A DNA stretch of 64,000 nucleotides, from assembly GCA_021151535.1 (NCBI GenBank), contig JAGKXC010000004.1:1-64000 (forward strand), in the 5' to 3' direction. Within the stretch, counting starts at the first letter, position 1, and every line of letters begins with the position of its first letter. This stretch comes from Sphingobacteriia bacterium. GTDB lineage: Bacteria; Bacteroidota; Bacteroidia; NS11-12g; UBA955. A model generated the notes under the pieces. That model had not been told where the DNA came from, did not search any database, and saw only the letters and a list, made by a program, of their open reading frames with translations. A program made the translations under genes and the position numbers. Below, piece after piece: positions 8,790-17,797 of this stretch.

Positions 8790-8848
8790 ATGGGTTGATA
8801 CAACCTATGTGTATAACTGATTCGAGGCTAATAATTTAGTAGTCTTAC

Positions 8849-10459
8849 TTACGGTTGAACCAACCAAAACTTCTCTTCCTCAAATTTCAGGGAATAAGTG
8901 AGCATGCTCAAAAAGTCTTTGTGGTTTGGCATTGACAAATACAATTGCAGCCAAGAAAAGCTTCTTTCTAATGGATTTTTCACATTGAATTGCTGACTTT
9001 TCAATTCCAAAAATGATTTCCATTCAATTTCCGAAAAATGCTTTTCCAAAGCAGCTTCTTGTGCCTCTTTTGCTGCTCGTTTGGCCTCTTTTTCAAATTG
9101 TTCTGCAGTTTTTTTCAATGCCTTTAAATGCGGACTTTGCCAATGATACAATTTCTCAAATAGCTTTTGAAATTCATTATTCAACATTCCCAGTTCAGCA
9201 TTAATTTGAAAATTATGATCTATTGATTTGAGAATATGATTTTGAATTTCTTTATCCGATAAACCGAACATTTCCCAAGCTGTTACACCAAAGCGATTTA
9301 ATTTTTTATTCGACGATGGACTTAATACTGTTCCACCCTTTCTATGTATTAGAGCGGGTGCAATTAAATTCATTGATTCAAATGCCTTGGTGGTTTGTAA
9401 CCAATATTGATACTCTGAAGGACCGGCAACATAGGCAATATTTGGTAAAATCACTTGTTGATACAAGGGCCTTAGTAGCACATTTGGACTAAAATACTCA
9501 GGATTTTGTTCCAAAGCCAACTTCATTTCAGCTATGGATTTATTCCAGCCAGTATCAACGCCTATAAATTCATTTTCTGATGATTTCTCAATTCTTTCTC
9601 TCACTCCATCGCCCGTAAAAAACAAATTACAGGCTCTAAAATAAGCTGGACCAGCTAATCCATATTGTTGAATTTCAACAGATTGTTTATCCAATGCATT
9701 GAACAATTCTGAAGAAAATAAATCCTTTTCAAAAATGGGTTTTGCGAGAGTTTTTAGTGCTTTATCATCTGGATTCAACACTAACAAGGGAAAATCCGCA
9801 AACAAATGACAAACAAAATGTGCTGTAAAATCCGCAAAGGAATGCGGATGAATTTCTGTAAGATGTTCTAAAAACTCAATGGAAGCAAGTGCGGAAGAAT
9901 TGTTTTGAAAAAAATCTTTCACCCATTGTAATCCTTTCTTTATTGTATTTGTTTGTAATCTTCCTACTGGAATATTGGACTCAGGGGCAGGCCAATCCCA
10001 TTGTTTTCCAAACAAGTTTATCTTGGAAACCTCTTGAAAATCATGATCTTCCGTGGCCATCCAAAAAACTGGAATGAATTTGTGATTGGGATGATTCTTA
10101 GATAATTCTTGAGCTAATTGAATGGCAGTTGCAATTTTAAAAATAACGTATAAAGGTCCTAATCCGATATGAATTTGTTGGCCAGTTACTACAGTAAAGG
10201 TATTTTTATCTTTCAATTGATCCAAAGCTTGCAGTTGGATTTCCGACATAAAGGCGGCAGACTGCTTTTCTATGGCATCACACAAAACGGAACGATTATG
10301 GGTTGAAAAATCGGATAATTGATTGATTAACAACTCGAAGTTAGAATTTTTAATTCCTTCATGGGGATATAATCCTGTTGGCGAGGTACCCCAAGCGCTT
10401 CCGTCTAACCATTCTGGAATGTAACCAGTTGGAAACTCATTCCATAATCCAATTTCCAT
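8849..10459 (-). CDS. bshC: Putative bacillithiol synthase BshC (cysteine-adding enzyme)
   Basis: 536 residues, the family's usual size. Typical blocks are FTVVTGQQIHIGLGPLYVIFKIATAI, FIPVFWMATEDHDFQEV, VLLRPLYQQVILPNIAYVAGPSEYQYW and RKGGTVLSP, followed by a long Lys/Glu/Ala-rich coiled coil (about residues 425-470) and a C-terminal region. BshC joins Cys to GlcN-malate in the last step of bacillithiol synthesis; the partners bshA and bshB are not in the window. It lies 5 bases after rimO and is the last gene of a minus-strand series beginning at ftsY or rpmB. Confidence 0.93.
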   Translation of the reverse strand: MEIGLWNEFPTGYIPEWLDGSAWGTSPTGLYPHEGIKNSNFELLINQLSDFSTHNRSVLCDAIEKQSAAFMSEIQLQALDQLKDKNTFTVVTGQQIHIGLGPLYVIFKIATAIQLAQELSKNHPNHKFIPVFWMATEDHDFQEVSKINLFGKQWDWPAPESNIPVGRLQTNTIKKGLQWVKDFFQNNSSALASIEFLEHLTEIHPHSFADFTAHFVCHLFADFPLLVLNPDDKALKTLAKPIFEKDLFSSELFNALDKQSVEIQQYGLAGPAYFRACNLFFTGDGVRERIEKSSENEFIGVDTGWNKSIAEMKLALEQNPEYFSPNVLLRPLYQQVILPNIAYVAGPSEYQYWLQTTKAFESMNLIAPALIHRKGGTVLSPSSNKKLNRFGVTAWEMFGLSDKEIQNHILKSIDHNFQINAELGMLNNEFQKLFEKLYHWQSPHLKALKKTAEQFEKEAKRAAKEAQEAALEKHFSEIEWKSFLELKSQQFNVKNPLERSFSWLQLYLSMPNHKDFLSMLTYSLKFEEEKFWLVQP

Positions 10460-10464
10460 AGCGA

Positions 10465-11778
10465 TTACTTCTGAATATCACCAAACAAATCGTAAGTAGA
10501 AGCAGATGTAATGTTCACATTGGCAAAATCGCCCATTCTCACATAATTATCTGCATTGGCAGCTACACGAACTTCATTATCTACTTCAGGACTGTCATAT
10601 TGTGTTCTTCCTACGAATTCATCGCCCTCTAAACGATCAAACAAAACTTTCTGGGTTGTACCAACCAAAGATTGATTAAACGTCTCAGAAATTGACATTT
10701 GGGCCTCCATTACTCGATCTGCACGTGCTTGTTTTTCTTCCTGCGATAGAGAATCTTCCAATGTATGGGCATGGGTATTTTCTTCATGAGAATAGGTGAA
10801 TACTCCCAATCTTTCAAATTTGATTTCATTGATGGCATCCACTAAGTGATCCACATCTTCTTCAGTTTCTCCGGGGTGACCCACCAACAAAGTTGTTCTT
10901 AGGGCGATTCCAGGCACTTGTTCACGGATATCGTGCAGTAACTCCAACGTTCTTCTTTGGGTAATTCCACGGCGCATGATTTTAAGCATGGAATCGGAAA
11001 TATGCTGAACAGGAATATCTAGATACTTGCATATATTCTCTCTTTCGGCCATTACTTTCAGAACATCCATAGGAAATTGCGATGGGTAAGCATAGTGCAA
11101 GCGAATCCATTCAAGACCATCAATATCTGAAACACGCTTCATCAAATCCGCAAGTTTTCTTTCTCCATAAAGATCCAAGCCATAATAGGTAGAATCTTGG
11201 GCGATTAACATTACTTCTTTGGTACCGGTTGCAACTAAGTTCTTTATTTCCTTTTCAATTAATTCAATGGGTTTGCTTACATGATTTCCGCGCATCAATG
11301 GGATAGCACAGAATGAACATGGTCTGTTACAACCTTCTGAAATTTTTACATAAGCATAGTGTTTAGGGGTAGTTTGCAATCGTTCTCCCAACAATTCATG
11401 TTTGTAATCTGCCCCTACTGTTTTAAGCAAATTCGGCAATTCCAAAGTTCCAAACCAAGCGTCTACTTCAGGAATTCCTTCTTCCAACTCGTCTTTATAA
11501 CGATGTGATAAGCAACCGGTTACATATAATTTTTCAATTTGACCCGCTGATTTAGCTTGTGCAAAATTCAAAATGGTCTCAATACTTTCTTGCTTGGCAT
11601 TTTCAATAAATCCGCATGTATTAACTATGATGATATCTGCATTACCAGAACTTTCATGTTCTACATCAAATTCGCTGGCTTTTAGTTGATGCATCATTAC
11701 TTCTGAATCAACTAAATTTTTGCTACAACCTAAAGTAACAACATTTACTTTAGGCTGTTTATGGTTTCTAGTTTTCAC
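10465..11778 (-). CDS. rimO: Ribosomal protein uS12 methylthiotransferase RimO
   Basis: 437 residues, a radical SAM enzyme that methylthiolates an Asp of ribosomal protein S12. The order is the N-terminal UPF0004 domain (VNVVTLGCSKNLVDSEVM, VNTCGFI and VTGCLSHRY, whose Cys bind an auxiliary FeS cluster), the radical SAM core with ISEGCNRPCSFCAIP (CxxxCxxC, about residue 147) and a C-terminal TRAM domain. The start is GTG at 11778, giving MKTRNHKQPKVNVVTLGC. It lies 11 bases after ftsY. Confidence 0.95.
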   Translation of the reverse strand: MKTRNHKQPKVNVVTLGCSKNLVDSEVMMHQLKASEFDVEHESSGNADIIIVNTCGFIENAKQESIETILNFAQAKSAGQIEKLYVTGCLSHRYKDELEEGIPEVDAWFGTLELPNLLKTVGADYKHELLGERLQTTPKHYAYVKISEGCNRPCSFCAIPLMRGNHVSKPIELIEKEIKNLVATGTKEVMLIAQDSTYYGLDLYGERKLADLMKRVSDIDGLEWIRLHYAYPSQFPMDVLKVMAERENICKYLDIPVQHISDSMLKIMRRGITQRRTLELLHDIREQVPGIALRTTLLVGHPGETEEDVDHLVDAINEIKFERLGVFTYSHEENTHAHTLEDSLSQEEKQARADRVMEAQMSISETFNQSLVGTTQKVLFDRLEGDEFVGRTQYDSPEVDNEVRVAANADNYVRMGDFANVNITSASTYDLFGDIQK

Positions 11779-11789
11779 TTAAGGTATTA

Positions 11790-12755
11790 TTAAGACAACA
11801 ATGATTGAATAAAAGAAGTTTTATCAAACAACTTCAAATCGGTAGCTTTTTCACCTAATCCAATGTATTTAACAGGGATTTGATGTGTATGCGATACGCC
11901 AATAACCACACCACCTTTGGCGGTACCGTCTAATTTGGTAACAGCTAGGGTATTTACTTTGGTGGCATAGGTAAATTCTTTGGCTTGTTCAAAAGCATTT
12001 TGACCGGTTGTAGCATCAATTACCAATAGAACTTCATGCGGTGCATCGGGTTTAAACTTTTCAATTACACGTTTAATTTTTGCCAATTCATTCATTAAAC
12101 CTACTTTATTGTGTAATCTTCCTGCAGTATCAATGATGACTACATCCGCTTTTTCATCTACGGCCTTTTTAACTGCATCGTAAGCAACAGAAGCTGGATC
12201 GGCATTCATACCGTGAGAAACGATTTCAACGCCTGTTCTATTCTGCCAAATGGTTAATTGATCAACTGCGGCAGCTCGAAAAGTATCTGCGGCGCCTAAA
12301 ATTACTTTTTTCCCTGCTTGGGCATACTGGTAGGCCAATTTACCAATAGTGGTAGTTTTTCCCACACCATTTACCCCAACAACCAAAACTACATAAGGCG
12401 CCGCCGCATTGGATAATTGAAAATCCGAAGCTACAGGCAACTGGATATCAGGCATTAGTGTAGCAATCTCCTCCGCTAACATGTCGGTTAATTCTTCTTG
12501 CGACATATACGCCTCTTTTGAAACGCGTTTTTCAAGGCGCTCAATAATTTTCAAAGTAGTATCAATTCCAACATCAGAAGTTAAGAGTACTTCCTCTAAA
12601 TCATCAAGAAACGCAGCATCTACCTGACGTTTGCCGGCGAACAATCTGCCAATTTTTGAAAGAAAACCGGTTCTGGTTTTCTCCATAGCTTGCCTTGTTT
12701 GAGAAACTTCTTCCTCTGGTGCTTTGGATTTATTCTTGGAAAACCAATTAAACAT
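11790..12755 (-). CDS. ftsY: Signal recognition particle receptor FtsY
   Basis: 321 residues. The SRP receptor GTPase docks ribosome-SRP complexes at the membrane. A short N-terminal part without a long acidic domain is followed by the four-helix NG domain. GTPase motifs: GVNGVGKTTTIGKLA (G1), ADTFRAAAVDQL (G2), VVIIDTAGRLHNK (G3) and VTKLDGTAKGG (G4), with GLGEKATDLKLFD near the end. The ATG at 12755 is the only good start. It lies downstream of the rpmB-rpmG-DUF4295 terminator, so it is fed by read-through or a promoter I could not identify. Confidence 0.97.
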   Translation of the reverse strand: MFNWFSKNKSKAPEEEVSQTRQAMEKTRTGFLSKIGRLFAGKRQVDAAFLDDLEEVLLTSDVGIDTTLKIIERLEKRVSKEAYMSQEELTDMLAEEIATLMPDIQLPVASDFQLSNAAAPYVVLVVGVNGVGKTTTIGKLAYQYAQAGKKVILGAADTFRAAAVDQLTIWQNRTGVEIVSHGMNADPASVAYDAVKKAVDEKADVVIIDTAGRLHNKVGLMNELAKIKRVIEKFKPDAPHEVLLVIDATTGQNAFEQAKEFTYATKVNTLAVTKLDGTAKGGVVIGVSHTHQIPVKYIGLGEKATDLKLFDKTSFIQSLLS

Positions 12756-12831
12756 TTGAAATATAGTGTTTTAAATTCTTGGAGAAATCAATCACAAACT
12801 TGTATCCTATGGATTAATTTGGTATTGTAAA

Positions 12832-12863
12832 GATAAAAAAATAGCCCCAAAGAGGGGCTATTT
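12832..12863 (-). terminator. Rho-independent terminator after the ribosomal protein operon
   Basis: On the minus strand ATAGCCCC pairs with GGGGCTAT around a 5-base loop (12841-12861) and is followed by a run of T. It lies just after the DUF4295 stop and before ftsY. Confidence 0.8.
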
Positions 12864-12884
12864 CATTATAGTTTTATTAAAAAT

Positions 12885-13040
12885 TTATTTAGCGAAAAAA
12901 TCTTTTGCCTTATCTGCAGGAAGAATCTCTTCCTTGAAAGAATAAGCGCCAGTTTTAGCAGATTTAACTACCTTGATTGCTTTAACGTATTCGTTACCAG
13001 CACCTTCTTTTTTTAGCGTTGCTACTACCTTCTTTGCCAT
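12885..13040 (-). CDS. DUF4295 small basic protein, ribosomal protein bL38 of Bacteroidota
   Basis: 51 residues, below common ORF cut-offs. It starts MAKKVVATLKKEGAGNEYVK and ends in AKDFFAK, rich in Lys. DUF4295 is found only in Bacteroidota, always after rpmG, and was recognised as ribosomal protein bL38 in the Flavobacterium johnsoniae ribosome structure, as I recall it. The ATG shares one base with the last base of rpmG's stop codon, which points to translational coupling. The terminator hairpin follows within 25 bases. Confidence 0.9.
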   Translation of the reverse strand: MAKKVVATLKKEGAGNEYVKAIKVVKSAKTGAYSFKEEILPADKAKDFFAK

Positions 13041-13222
13041 TATTTAATCTCCTTATGTACAGTTACTTTGCGCATGTATGGGTTGTATTTCTTCAACTCG
13101 ATACGCTCGGGTGTATTTTTCTTGTTCTTAGTGGTAATGTAACGGCTCATGCCAGCTACACCACTTCCTTTTTGTTCAGTACATTCCAAAATCACCTGAA
13201 CACGATTTCCTTTTTTTGCCAT
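13040..13222 (-). CDS. rpmG: 50S ribosomal protein bL33
   Basis: 60 residues: MAKKGNRVQVILECTEQKG... to PYMRKVTVHKEIK, a full-length bL33. It has only one Cys, so it is the zinc-free form of the protein rather than the CxxC type. It sits between rpmB (2-base gap) and DUF4295 (1-base overlap) in the order normal for the phylum. Confidence 0.97.
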   Translation of the reverse strand: MAKKGNRVQVILECTEQKGSGVAGMSRYITTKNKKNTPERIELKKYNPYMRKVTVHKEIK

Positions 13223-13224
13223 GA

Positions 13225-13458
13225 TTAAATCTTACCTTTCTTGAACAAATTGTTGATGCAAGCTGAAATGCCTTTCTTGTCGATAGTTTTGATGGTAGAA
13301 GCCGCTACCTTCAAAGTAATCCACTCTCCAGTTTCAGGAATATAGAACTTCTTTGTTTGAAGGTTTGGATAGAATCTACGCTTCGTTTTCTTATTTGAGT
13401 GCGAAACGTTGTTACCCTTAAGGGCCTTTTTACCGGTTAAATCACAAACGCGAGACAT
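13225..13458 (-). CDS. rpmB: 50S ribosomal protein bL28
   Basis: 77 residues with the family start MSRVCDLTGKKALKGNNVSHSNKKTKRRFYPNLQ and a Lys-rich C-terminus. First gene of the rpmB-rpmG-DUF4295 operon. A complete promoter is seen upstream: -33 TTTG, 20-base spacer, -7 TATATTTG, then a 14-base leader. Confidence 0.97.
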   Translation of the reverse strand: MSRVCDLTGKKALKGNNVSHSNKKTKRRFYPNLQTKKFYIPETGEWITLKVAASTIKTIDKKGISACINNLFKKGKI

Positions 13459-13472
13459 AATTTTTGGGGTTG

Positions 13473-13504
13473 CAAATATAGTTTAACAATTTTATTAATA
13501 CAAA
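13473..13504 (-). promoter_or_regulatory. Bacteroidota-type promoter of the rpmB operon
   Basis: On the minus strand TTTG (13501-13504), a 20-base spacer and TATATTTG (13473-13480), an exact match to -33 TTTG / -7 TAnnTTTG. The -7 element ends 14 bases before the rpmB ATG. Confidence 0.7.
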
Positions 13505-13509
13505 CAATT

Positions 13510-14862
13510 CTAAGAAATTCCTTCATTAAATTGAAAATCTTCCTCTTTCTCTTTGTTTTTCCGCGGTAAAGATACCGTAAAAACTAGCAAAAATGCAAAT
13601 AACAACATCCCTGCCTGCCTTTCCAACATACTTTCTATCACCATTGAAAAACCCATCAAGCTCATCCATAAAAGCGAAAATCCGCCCTTATAAATTGCCC
13701 AATAGAATATCGTCATCACCAACAACACCATCCAACCAGATTGCGCTGCCGATTCTAACCACTGATTATGGATACCAATCCGATGTTGCACCTGTAATGG
13801 TATCTTTTGTGCATCATATTGATTCATCATGGCATCAAACTCACCGTGTATGCCTGCTCCCCATGGATTTTCTTTTATTAACCCAATGGCCGCTTTCCAC
13901 GCCAATACCCGCTGTCCAACCGATCGATGATTGGCATCCCCTCCTCTAACAACCCCTGAAATATCCTGCCATGTGTTAACAATCCGATTCCTGGTACTCG
14001 GTATCACACTGATAGTCAATAAAATTAGACCTACCAGTATGACGGTTCTTTGAATCCATTGCCTTCTGGCCAGTTTATCCAGATTCCCAACCGCAAAAAT
14101 ATAGCGAAAAAAAATCATCGCCATTCCCAGATAAAACAATATCAATCCTGTGCGCAACGCCAATATATGAAATCCAATCACCGTAATCAACCAAACAATC
14201 CATACCCATTTCCCCCATCGCCATTCCCTCTCTTTTAACATCAAATTTGCATACACAGGTATCAACAAAACAATGCCGGCCATCGCTCCAAATTCAATAT
14301 GATACACTTGCGTGTACATTGGAATGGGCTTACTCTCCAATACCATTTGACTGTAAAATGTGAAATGCTGAAAATAATGAATACAAGAGGCTGTGATGAT
14401 CCAAAAAAAAGGAAGCAACAAATACATCCAATTCCTACCTATTTGCCAATTGAATTTCCACTTTAGCAAAAATCCTATACCCAACAAAAATAAGGGAGAT
14501 TTACTCTGCAATTCTCGAATCAATCCACCCTCTTGCATGGCTTCCATCCAAGATTTACTTGTTTCTTGAGTAGCAAAATGCAACTCCAACCCACTGTAAA
14601 CTGATCGAAATACCAACACAATAAACCACAAGATCAAGACCCAACCAACACGAGCATATCCAATAAAATCAGATGCTTTGGTAGTTCCTACCATTCCAAC
14701 CACTTTGCCCCGACTCCCGTTATGAAACCAAGCCAACAAAACAAACAACCCAAAAGCAATCGAAGAAATTGCTGTAGAAAAGTGCAAAGCAGCCATCGAC
14801 AGCCACAAAAACCAAAGGCTATTGATTTTATGTAATGCAATGCGATATGTTCTTGGCTTCAC
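13510..14862 (-). CDS. O-antigen ligase/polymerase-like (Wzy_C) membrane protein
   Basis: About 450 residues with 10-12 predicted membrane segments and one larger periplasmic loop (about residues 285-355, containing RIVNTWQDISGVVRGGDANHRS and the run GAGIHGEFDAMMNQY with a following RIGIHNQWLESAAQSG). That loop with G-x-G, H-N-x-W and L-E-x-x-A matches the Wzy_C/O-antigen ligase family, which polymerises or ligates surface polysaccharide. There is no ATG near the start: GTG at 14862 (or TTG at 14865) is the only option. It lies 20 bases after the LysM gene. The substrate is unknown. Confidence 0.75.
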   Translation of the reverse strand: MKPRTYRIALHKINSLWFLWLSMAALHFSTAISSIAFGLFVLLAWFHNGSRGKVVGMVGTTKASDFIGYARVGWVLILWFIVLVFRSVYSGLELHFATQETSKSWMEAMQEGGLIRELQSKSPLFLLGIGFLLKWKFNWQIGRNWMYLLLPFFWIITASCIHYFQHFTFYSQMVLESKPIPMYTQVYHIEFGAMAGIVLLIPVYANLMLKEREWRWGKWVWIVWLITVIGFHILALRTGLILFYLGMAMIFFRYIFAVGNLDKLARRQWIQRTVILVGLILLTISVIPSTRNRIVNTWQDISGVVRGGDANHRSVGQRVLAWKAAIGLIKENPWGAGIHGEFDAMMNQYDAQKIPLQVQHRIGIHNQWLESAAQSGWMVLLVMTIFYWAIYKGGFSLLWMSLMGFSMVIESMLERQAGMLLFAFLLVFTVSLPRKNKEKEEDFQFNEGIS

Positions 14863-14881
14863 CAATGTTTCAATTCAACCC

Positions 14882-16081
14882 TTATGGAGCAGCGTAAATC
14901 AATTCCAACTTGGCCTTTTTCTTGTCAATACCCAATTTTTTTGCAACTGCTTCAGAAATAAAAATATCATCTGCATTTTTATTACCAATATTCGCCTGAA
15001 CCACACAATGAACAACGGTATGATTTTCAGGATGCATTAATGCCACAACTTCTCCGTTGCGCATATTCGGAATTTGCACCCAATAACGCTCTGGATCCCA
15101 GCCTGGCTGTCCTACAGTTACATTAATAACCTTGGTGTATTCTTTTAAGGAAATTTTCTTTTTAGTTGCTTGCTCTGGCATTCCACCTGCGTCTCGCTTA
15201 TTTCCATCGCCAATTGCCGCCGTTAAAGCCGTTGTAGTAGCAGCCTTTACCGTGGTAGCGGTTGTAGGATTGGCCAAAGTTTTATTTTTATCCATCGATA
15301 CCGGATTCGGTGCGATTGCATTGTTAGGAGCCGTTTCAACCGGAGCTGCTGCGGTATTGCTATTTGATTCAGTAGCCGCAACGCCATCTGCATTTTTTCC
15401 GTAAGCAGAATCAGCCGGCGACGAACCCACATTATCCTGCTTTGATGCCGCATTCCTTGCTTCTGGTGGCAACACCAAGGTTCTACCTACTTGCAAGGGC
15501 GTATTCTCCGAAATCTCATTGATATAACAAATCCGATCAACCGGAATCCGATACATTTGAGAAATCTTGTATAGCGTTTCACCTTGTTGCACCACATGAA
15601 TCACCCCCGCTTTATTGATGTCAGACGCTACCAAATAACCCGTTCTTTCCACCGCAGCCGGTGTTTGTTTATTGCTCGAAGCAGTATTTCCGGGCGATAC
15701 TGAACTAGCCGATGTAGTACCATTTGCGACTGTTGAACTGGTTGTCGTTGCAGCATTCCCATTTCCACCACCAATAGGCTTCACTGGCTCCGTGTTTGAA
15801 GCATCCGCATTAAGCACAACTGGACGCTTCACTTTAATCGTTGCACCCGCTTTCAACACTGGCATATCAGGATTCAAAGCCTGCAAATCCGCCACAGTTG
15901 TCTTGTATAATTTGGCGATGCTATAATAGGTCTCCCCTTTTTTAACGCTATGTTGTAACAACAACGACGTTTGATTTTGAGTTCCATTGCTGGGATTCCC
16001 AGTTTGAACCTGTGCTTTGGCTGGAGTCATCAACCCCATCAAAGCCAACATCAAACCCACTTGCACGCTTAACTTTTTCAT
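14882..16081 (-). CDS. Secreted LysM-domain protein with RlpA-like C-terminal part
   Basis: About 399 residues from the ATG at 16081 (MKKLSVQVGLMLALMG, signal peptide ending near AKA); upstream MLELLI is less likely. Two LysM peptidoglycan-binding domains are seen: HSVKKGETYYSIAKLYKTTVADLQ (about residue 45) and HVVQQGETLYKISQMYRIPVDRI (about residue 160), separated and followed by low-complexity Ala/Thr/Asn/Pro linkers. The last about 80 residues (WVQIPN, VVHCVVQANIGNKNADDIFISEAVAKKLGID) recall a double-psi beta-barrel of the RlpA type. It probably binds the cell wall in the periplasm. No catalytic residues can be assigned. Confidence 0.75.
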   Translation of the reverse strand: MKKLSVQVGLMLALMGLMTPAKAQVQTGNPSNGTQNQTSLLLQHSVKKGETYYSIAKLYKTTVADLQALNPDMPVLKAGATIKVKRPVVLNADASNTEPVKPIGGGNGNAATTTSSTVANGTTSASSVSPGNTASSNKQTPAAVERTGYLVASDINKAGVIHVVQQGETLYKISQMYRIPVDRICYINEISENTPLQVGRTLVLPPEARNAASKQDNVGSSPADSAYGKNADGVAATESNSNTAAAPVETAPNNAIAPNPVSMDKNKTLANPTTATTVKAATTTALTAAIGDGNKRDAGGMPEQATKKKISLKEYTKVINVTVGQPGWDPERYWVQIPNMRNGEVVALMHPENHTVVHCVVQANIGNKNADDIFISEAVAKKLGIDKKKAKLELIYAAP

Positions 16082-16165
16082 AATTAGAAGTTCTAACAAT
16101 ATTAAGGAATTAAATTACCCTGAAATAACAGGTTCATCCACAAACGAACGTCTGTGCAATTTACT

Positions 16166-17692
16166 TTACAACTGTTTCCAACTATCAGGCAAAGTCAACA
16201 ATTGTCCTTTTTCTAAGTATACAATTTTATGTGCTATACTCCTGGCAACGTGTAAGTTATGGGTAATAAACAAATAAGATAATTGCTTTTTATCTTGCAA
16301 CTCCATCAACAATTCCAATACTTGTTTTTGTACAATGGGGTCTAATGCCGCTACGGCCTCATCCAAAATCAACATTTGTGGATTAGACGCCAACGCACGA
16401 GCAATACAAAGTCTTTGCCTTTGTCCACCGCTCAATTCATGCGGATATCGCCCTAAATACTCCGCATTCAAACCCACTTCATCCAACAATTCTGTTGCCT
16501 TTTTCAATGAATCCAATTGATTTAATTTTGCCGAGCCATGCATTAGTACTTCTTGCAAACAAAATTGTACGGAGTGGTTCGGGTTTAATGATGAATATGG
16601 ATCTTGAAACACCATTTGAATCCCTGTTGGTGCAGATTTCTTCAAAGGCAACCCATTGTACTTCACGGTACCATCTGTAAGATTTTCAAGGCCCACTAGA
16701 ATTTTTGCCAAAGTAGATTTACCCGACCCACTTAAGCCAACCAATGCTATAGTTTCGCCTTTATGTATTTGTAAATCAATATCTTTTAATGCTTGTAACT
16801 TCTTATTTCCACCAATATTATATTCTTTATTTACCCGAATCATTTCCAACTCTAAGGTTGAATCCGTAAAATTCAAGGCCACCAATGCCTCATTTGGCTC
16901 AGGTAAGGCATCAATCAATTCTTTCACATAGGGATGCAATGAATTATTCTTGTCTAACACATGCTTAGTTGTACCTGATATTTGCCATTCACCACGCTTC
17001 AAAACGGTAACATTATCTGCATATTTCTGAACCAAATCCAATTCATGACTTACCCAAATTAAGGTACTTCCTAGATTTTTACACATTCGTTGCAGATCAG
17101 ACATCACCTCTTCTCTAGCCAAACTATCCAATGCGGTTGTTGGCTCATCGGCTAAAATAATTGGCGGTTCATGCACTGCTGCCATTGCAATCATCACACG
17201 TTGCCTTTGCCCACCGCTCAATTGATGCGGGTAAGCATTCCAAATTCGTTCCTTTATTTCACCAAGTCCAATGTCGTCTAATTTCTTCAGCGCCATTTCC
17301 TTGGCGATTTGTTTATTGGGTTGATGAATTTTAGCAGATTCAAAGAGTTGATCGCCGCAAGTTTTCTGAGGATTCAAGGCTGTCATGGGTTCTTGAAAAA
17401 TCATTCCAACATATTTCCCTCGAATCTGTTGCCATTGTTTTTCAGATAATTCCAGCGGTGAAATTTCTTGGTTTTCCAAACAAATTTTCACTTCTCCGGA
17501 AGCGATCAACTGTTTGTTAAGTAAACCAATTAAGGAAAGCAAAGTGAGTGATTTTCCACTACCACTTTCTCCAATGATTGCATGAACTTCTCCTTTTTTG
17601 ATAATCAATTGAGGCAAAGCTACCAAGTTTTTCCCCGAAAGTGTTTGAATTTCAAGGCGATGAATTTCCACCACATTTGCTGAATGATTCAT
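16166..17692 (-). CDS. Dipeptide/oligopeptide-type ABC transporter with two ATPase domains in one chain
   Basis: About 508 residues, a DppD-DppF (YejF-like) fusion. First ATPase: Walker A GESGSGKS, signature LSGGQRQRVMIAMA, Walker B IILADEPTTALD. Second ATPase: Walker A GLSGSGKST, signature LSGGQRQRLCIARALA, Walker B MLILDEAVAALD, H-loop FITHNLHVARSIAHKIVYLEKG. It would power uptake of peptides or nickel, but permease and binding-protein genes are not adjacent. The start could be ATG 17692 or 17707; the -7 element ends 8 bases before 17707, so I prefer 17692. Confidence 0.88.
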   Translation of the reverse strand: MNHSANVVEIHRLEIQTLSGKNLVALPQLIIKKGEVHAIIGESGSGKSLTLLSLIGLLNKQLIASGEVKICLENQEISPLELSEKQWQQIRGKYVGMIFQEPMTALNPQKTCGDQLFESAKIHQPNKQIAKEMALKKLDDIGLGEIKERIWNAYPHQLSGGQRQRVMIAMAAVHEPPIILADEPTTALDSLAREEVMSDLQRMCKNLGSTLIWVSHELDLVQKYADNVTVLKRGEWQISGTTKHVLDKNNSLHPYVKELIDALPEPNEALVALNFTDSTLELEMIRVNKEYNIGGNKKLQALKDIDLQIHKGETIALVGLSGSGKSTLAKILVGLENLTDGTVKYNGLPLKKSAPTGIQMVFQDPYSSLNPNHSVQFCLQEVLMHGSAKLNQLDSLKKATELLDEVGLNAEYLGRYPHELSGGQRQRLCIARALASNPQMLILDEAVAALDPIVQKQVLELLMELQDKKQLSYLFITHNLHVARSIAHKIVYLEKGQLLTLPDSWKQL

Positions 17693-17715
17693 CGAAATAT
17701 TCCCCATTGTTGTTT

Positions 17716-17746
17716 CAAATCTAATCAACTCATATATAAAAACAAA
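17716..17746 (-). promoter_or_regulatory. Promoter of the double ABC ATPase gene
   Basis: On the minus strand TTTG (17743-17746), a 19-base spacer and TAGATTTG (17716-17723), an exact -33/-7 pair. The -33 element overlaps the terminator of the preceding tonB operon, so the two transcription units are packed with no spare bases. Confidence 0.65.
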
Positions 17747-17767
17747 AGGCTACCGAAGTAGCCTTTT
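17744..17767 (-). terminator. Terminator of the exbB-exbD-exbD-tonB operon
   Basis: AAAAGGCTAC and GTAGCCTTTT form a 10-base-pair perfect stem with loop CGAA-type tetraloop; T-rich sequence follows on the minus strand. Confidence 0.75.
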
Positions 17768-17797
17768 GAAATGATATTATTTATTACGATTTTTTGG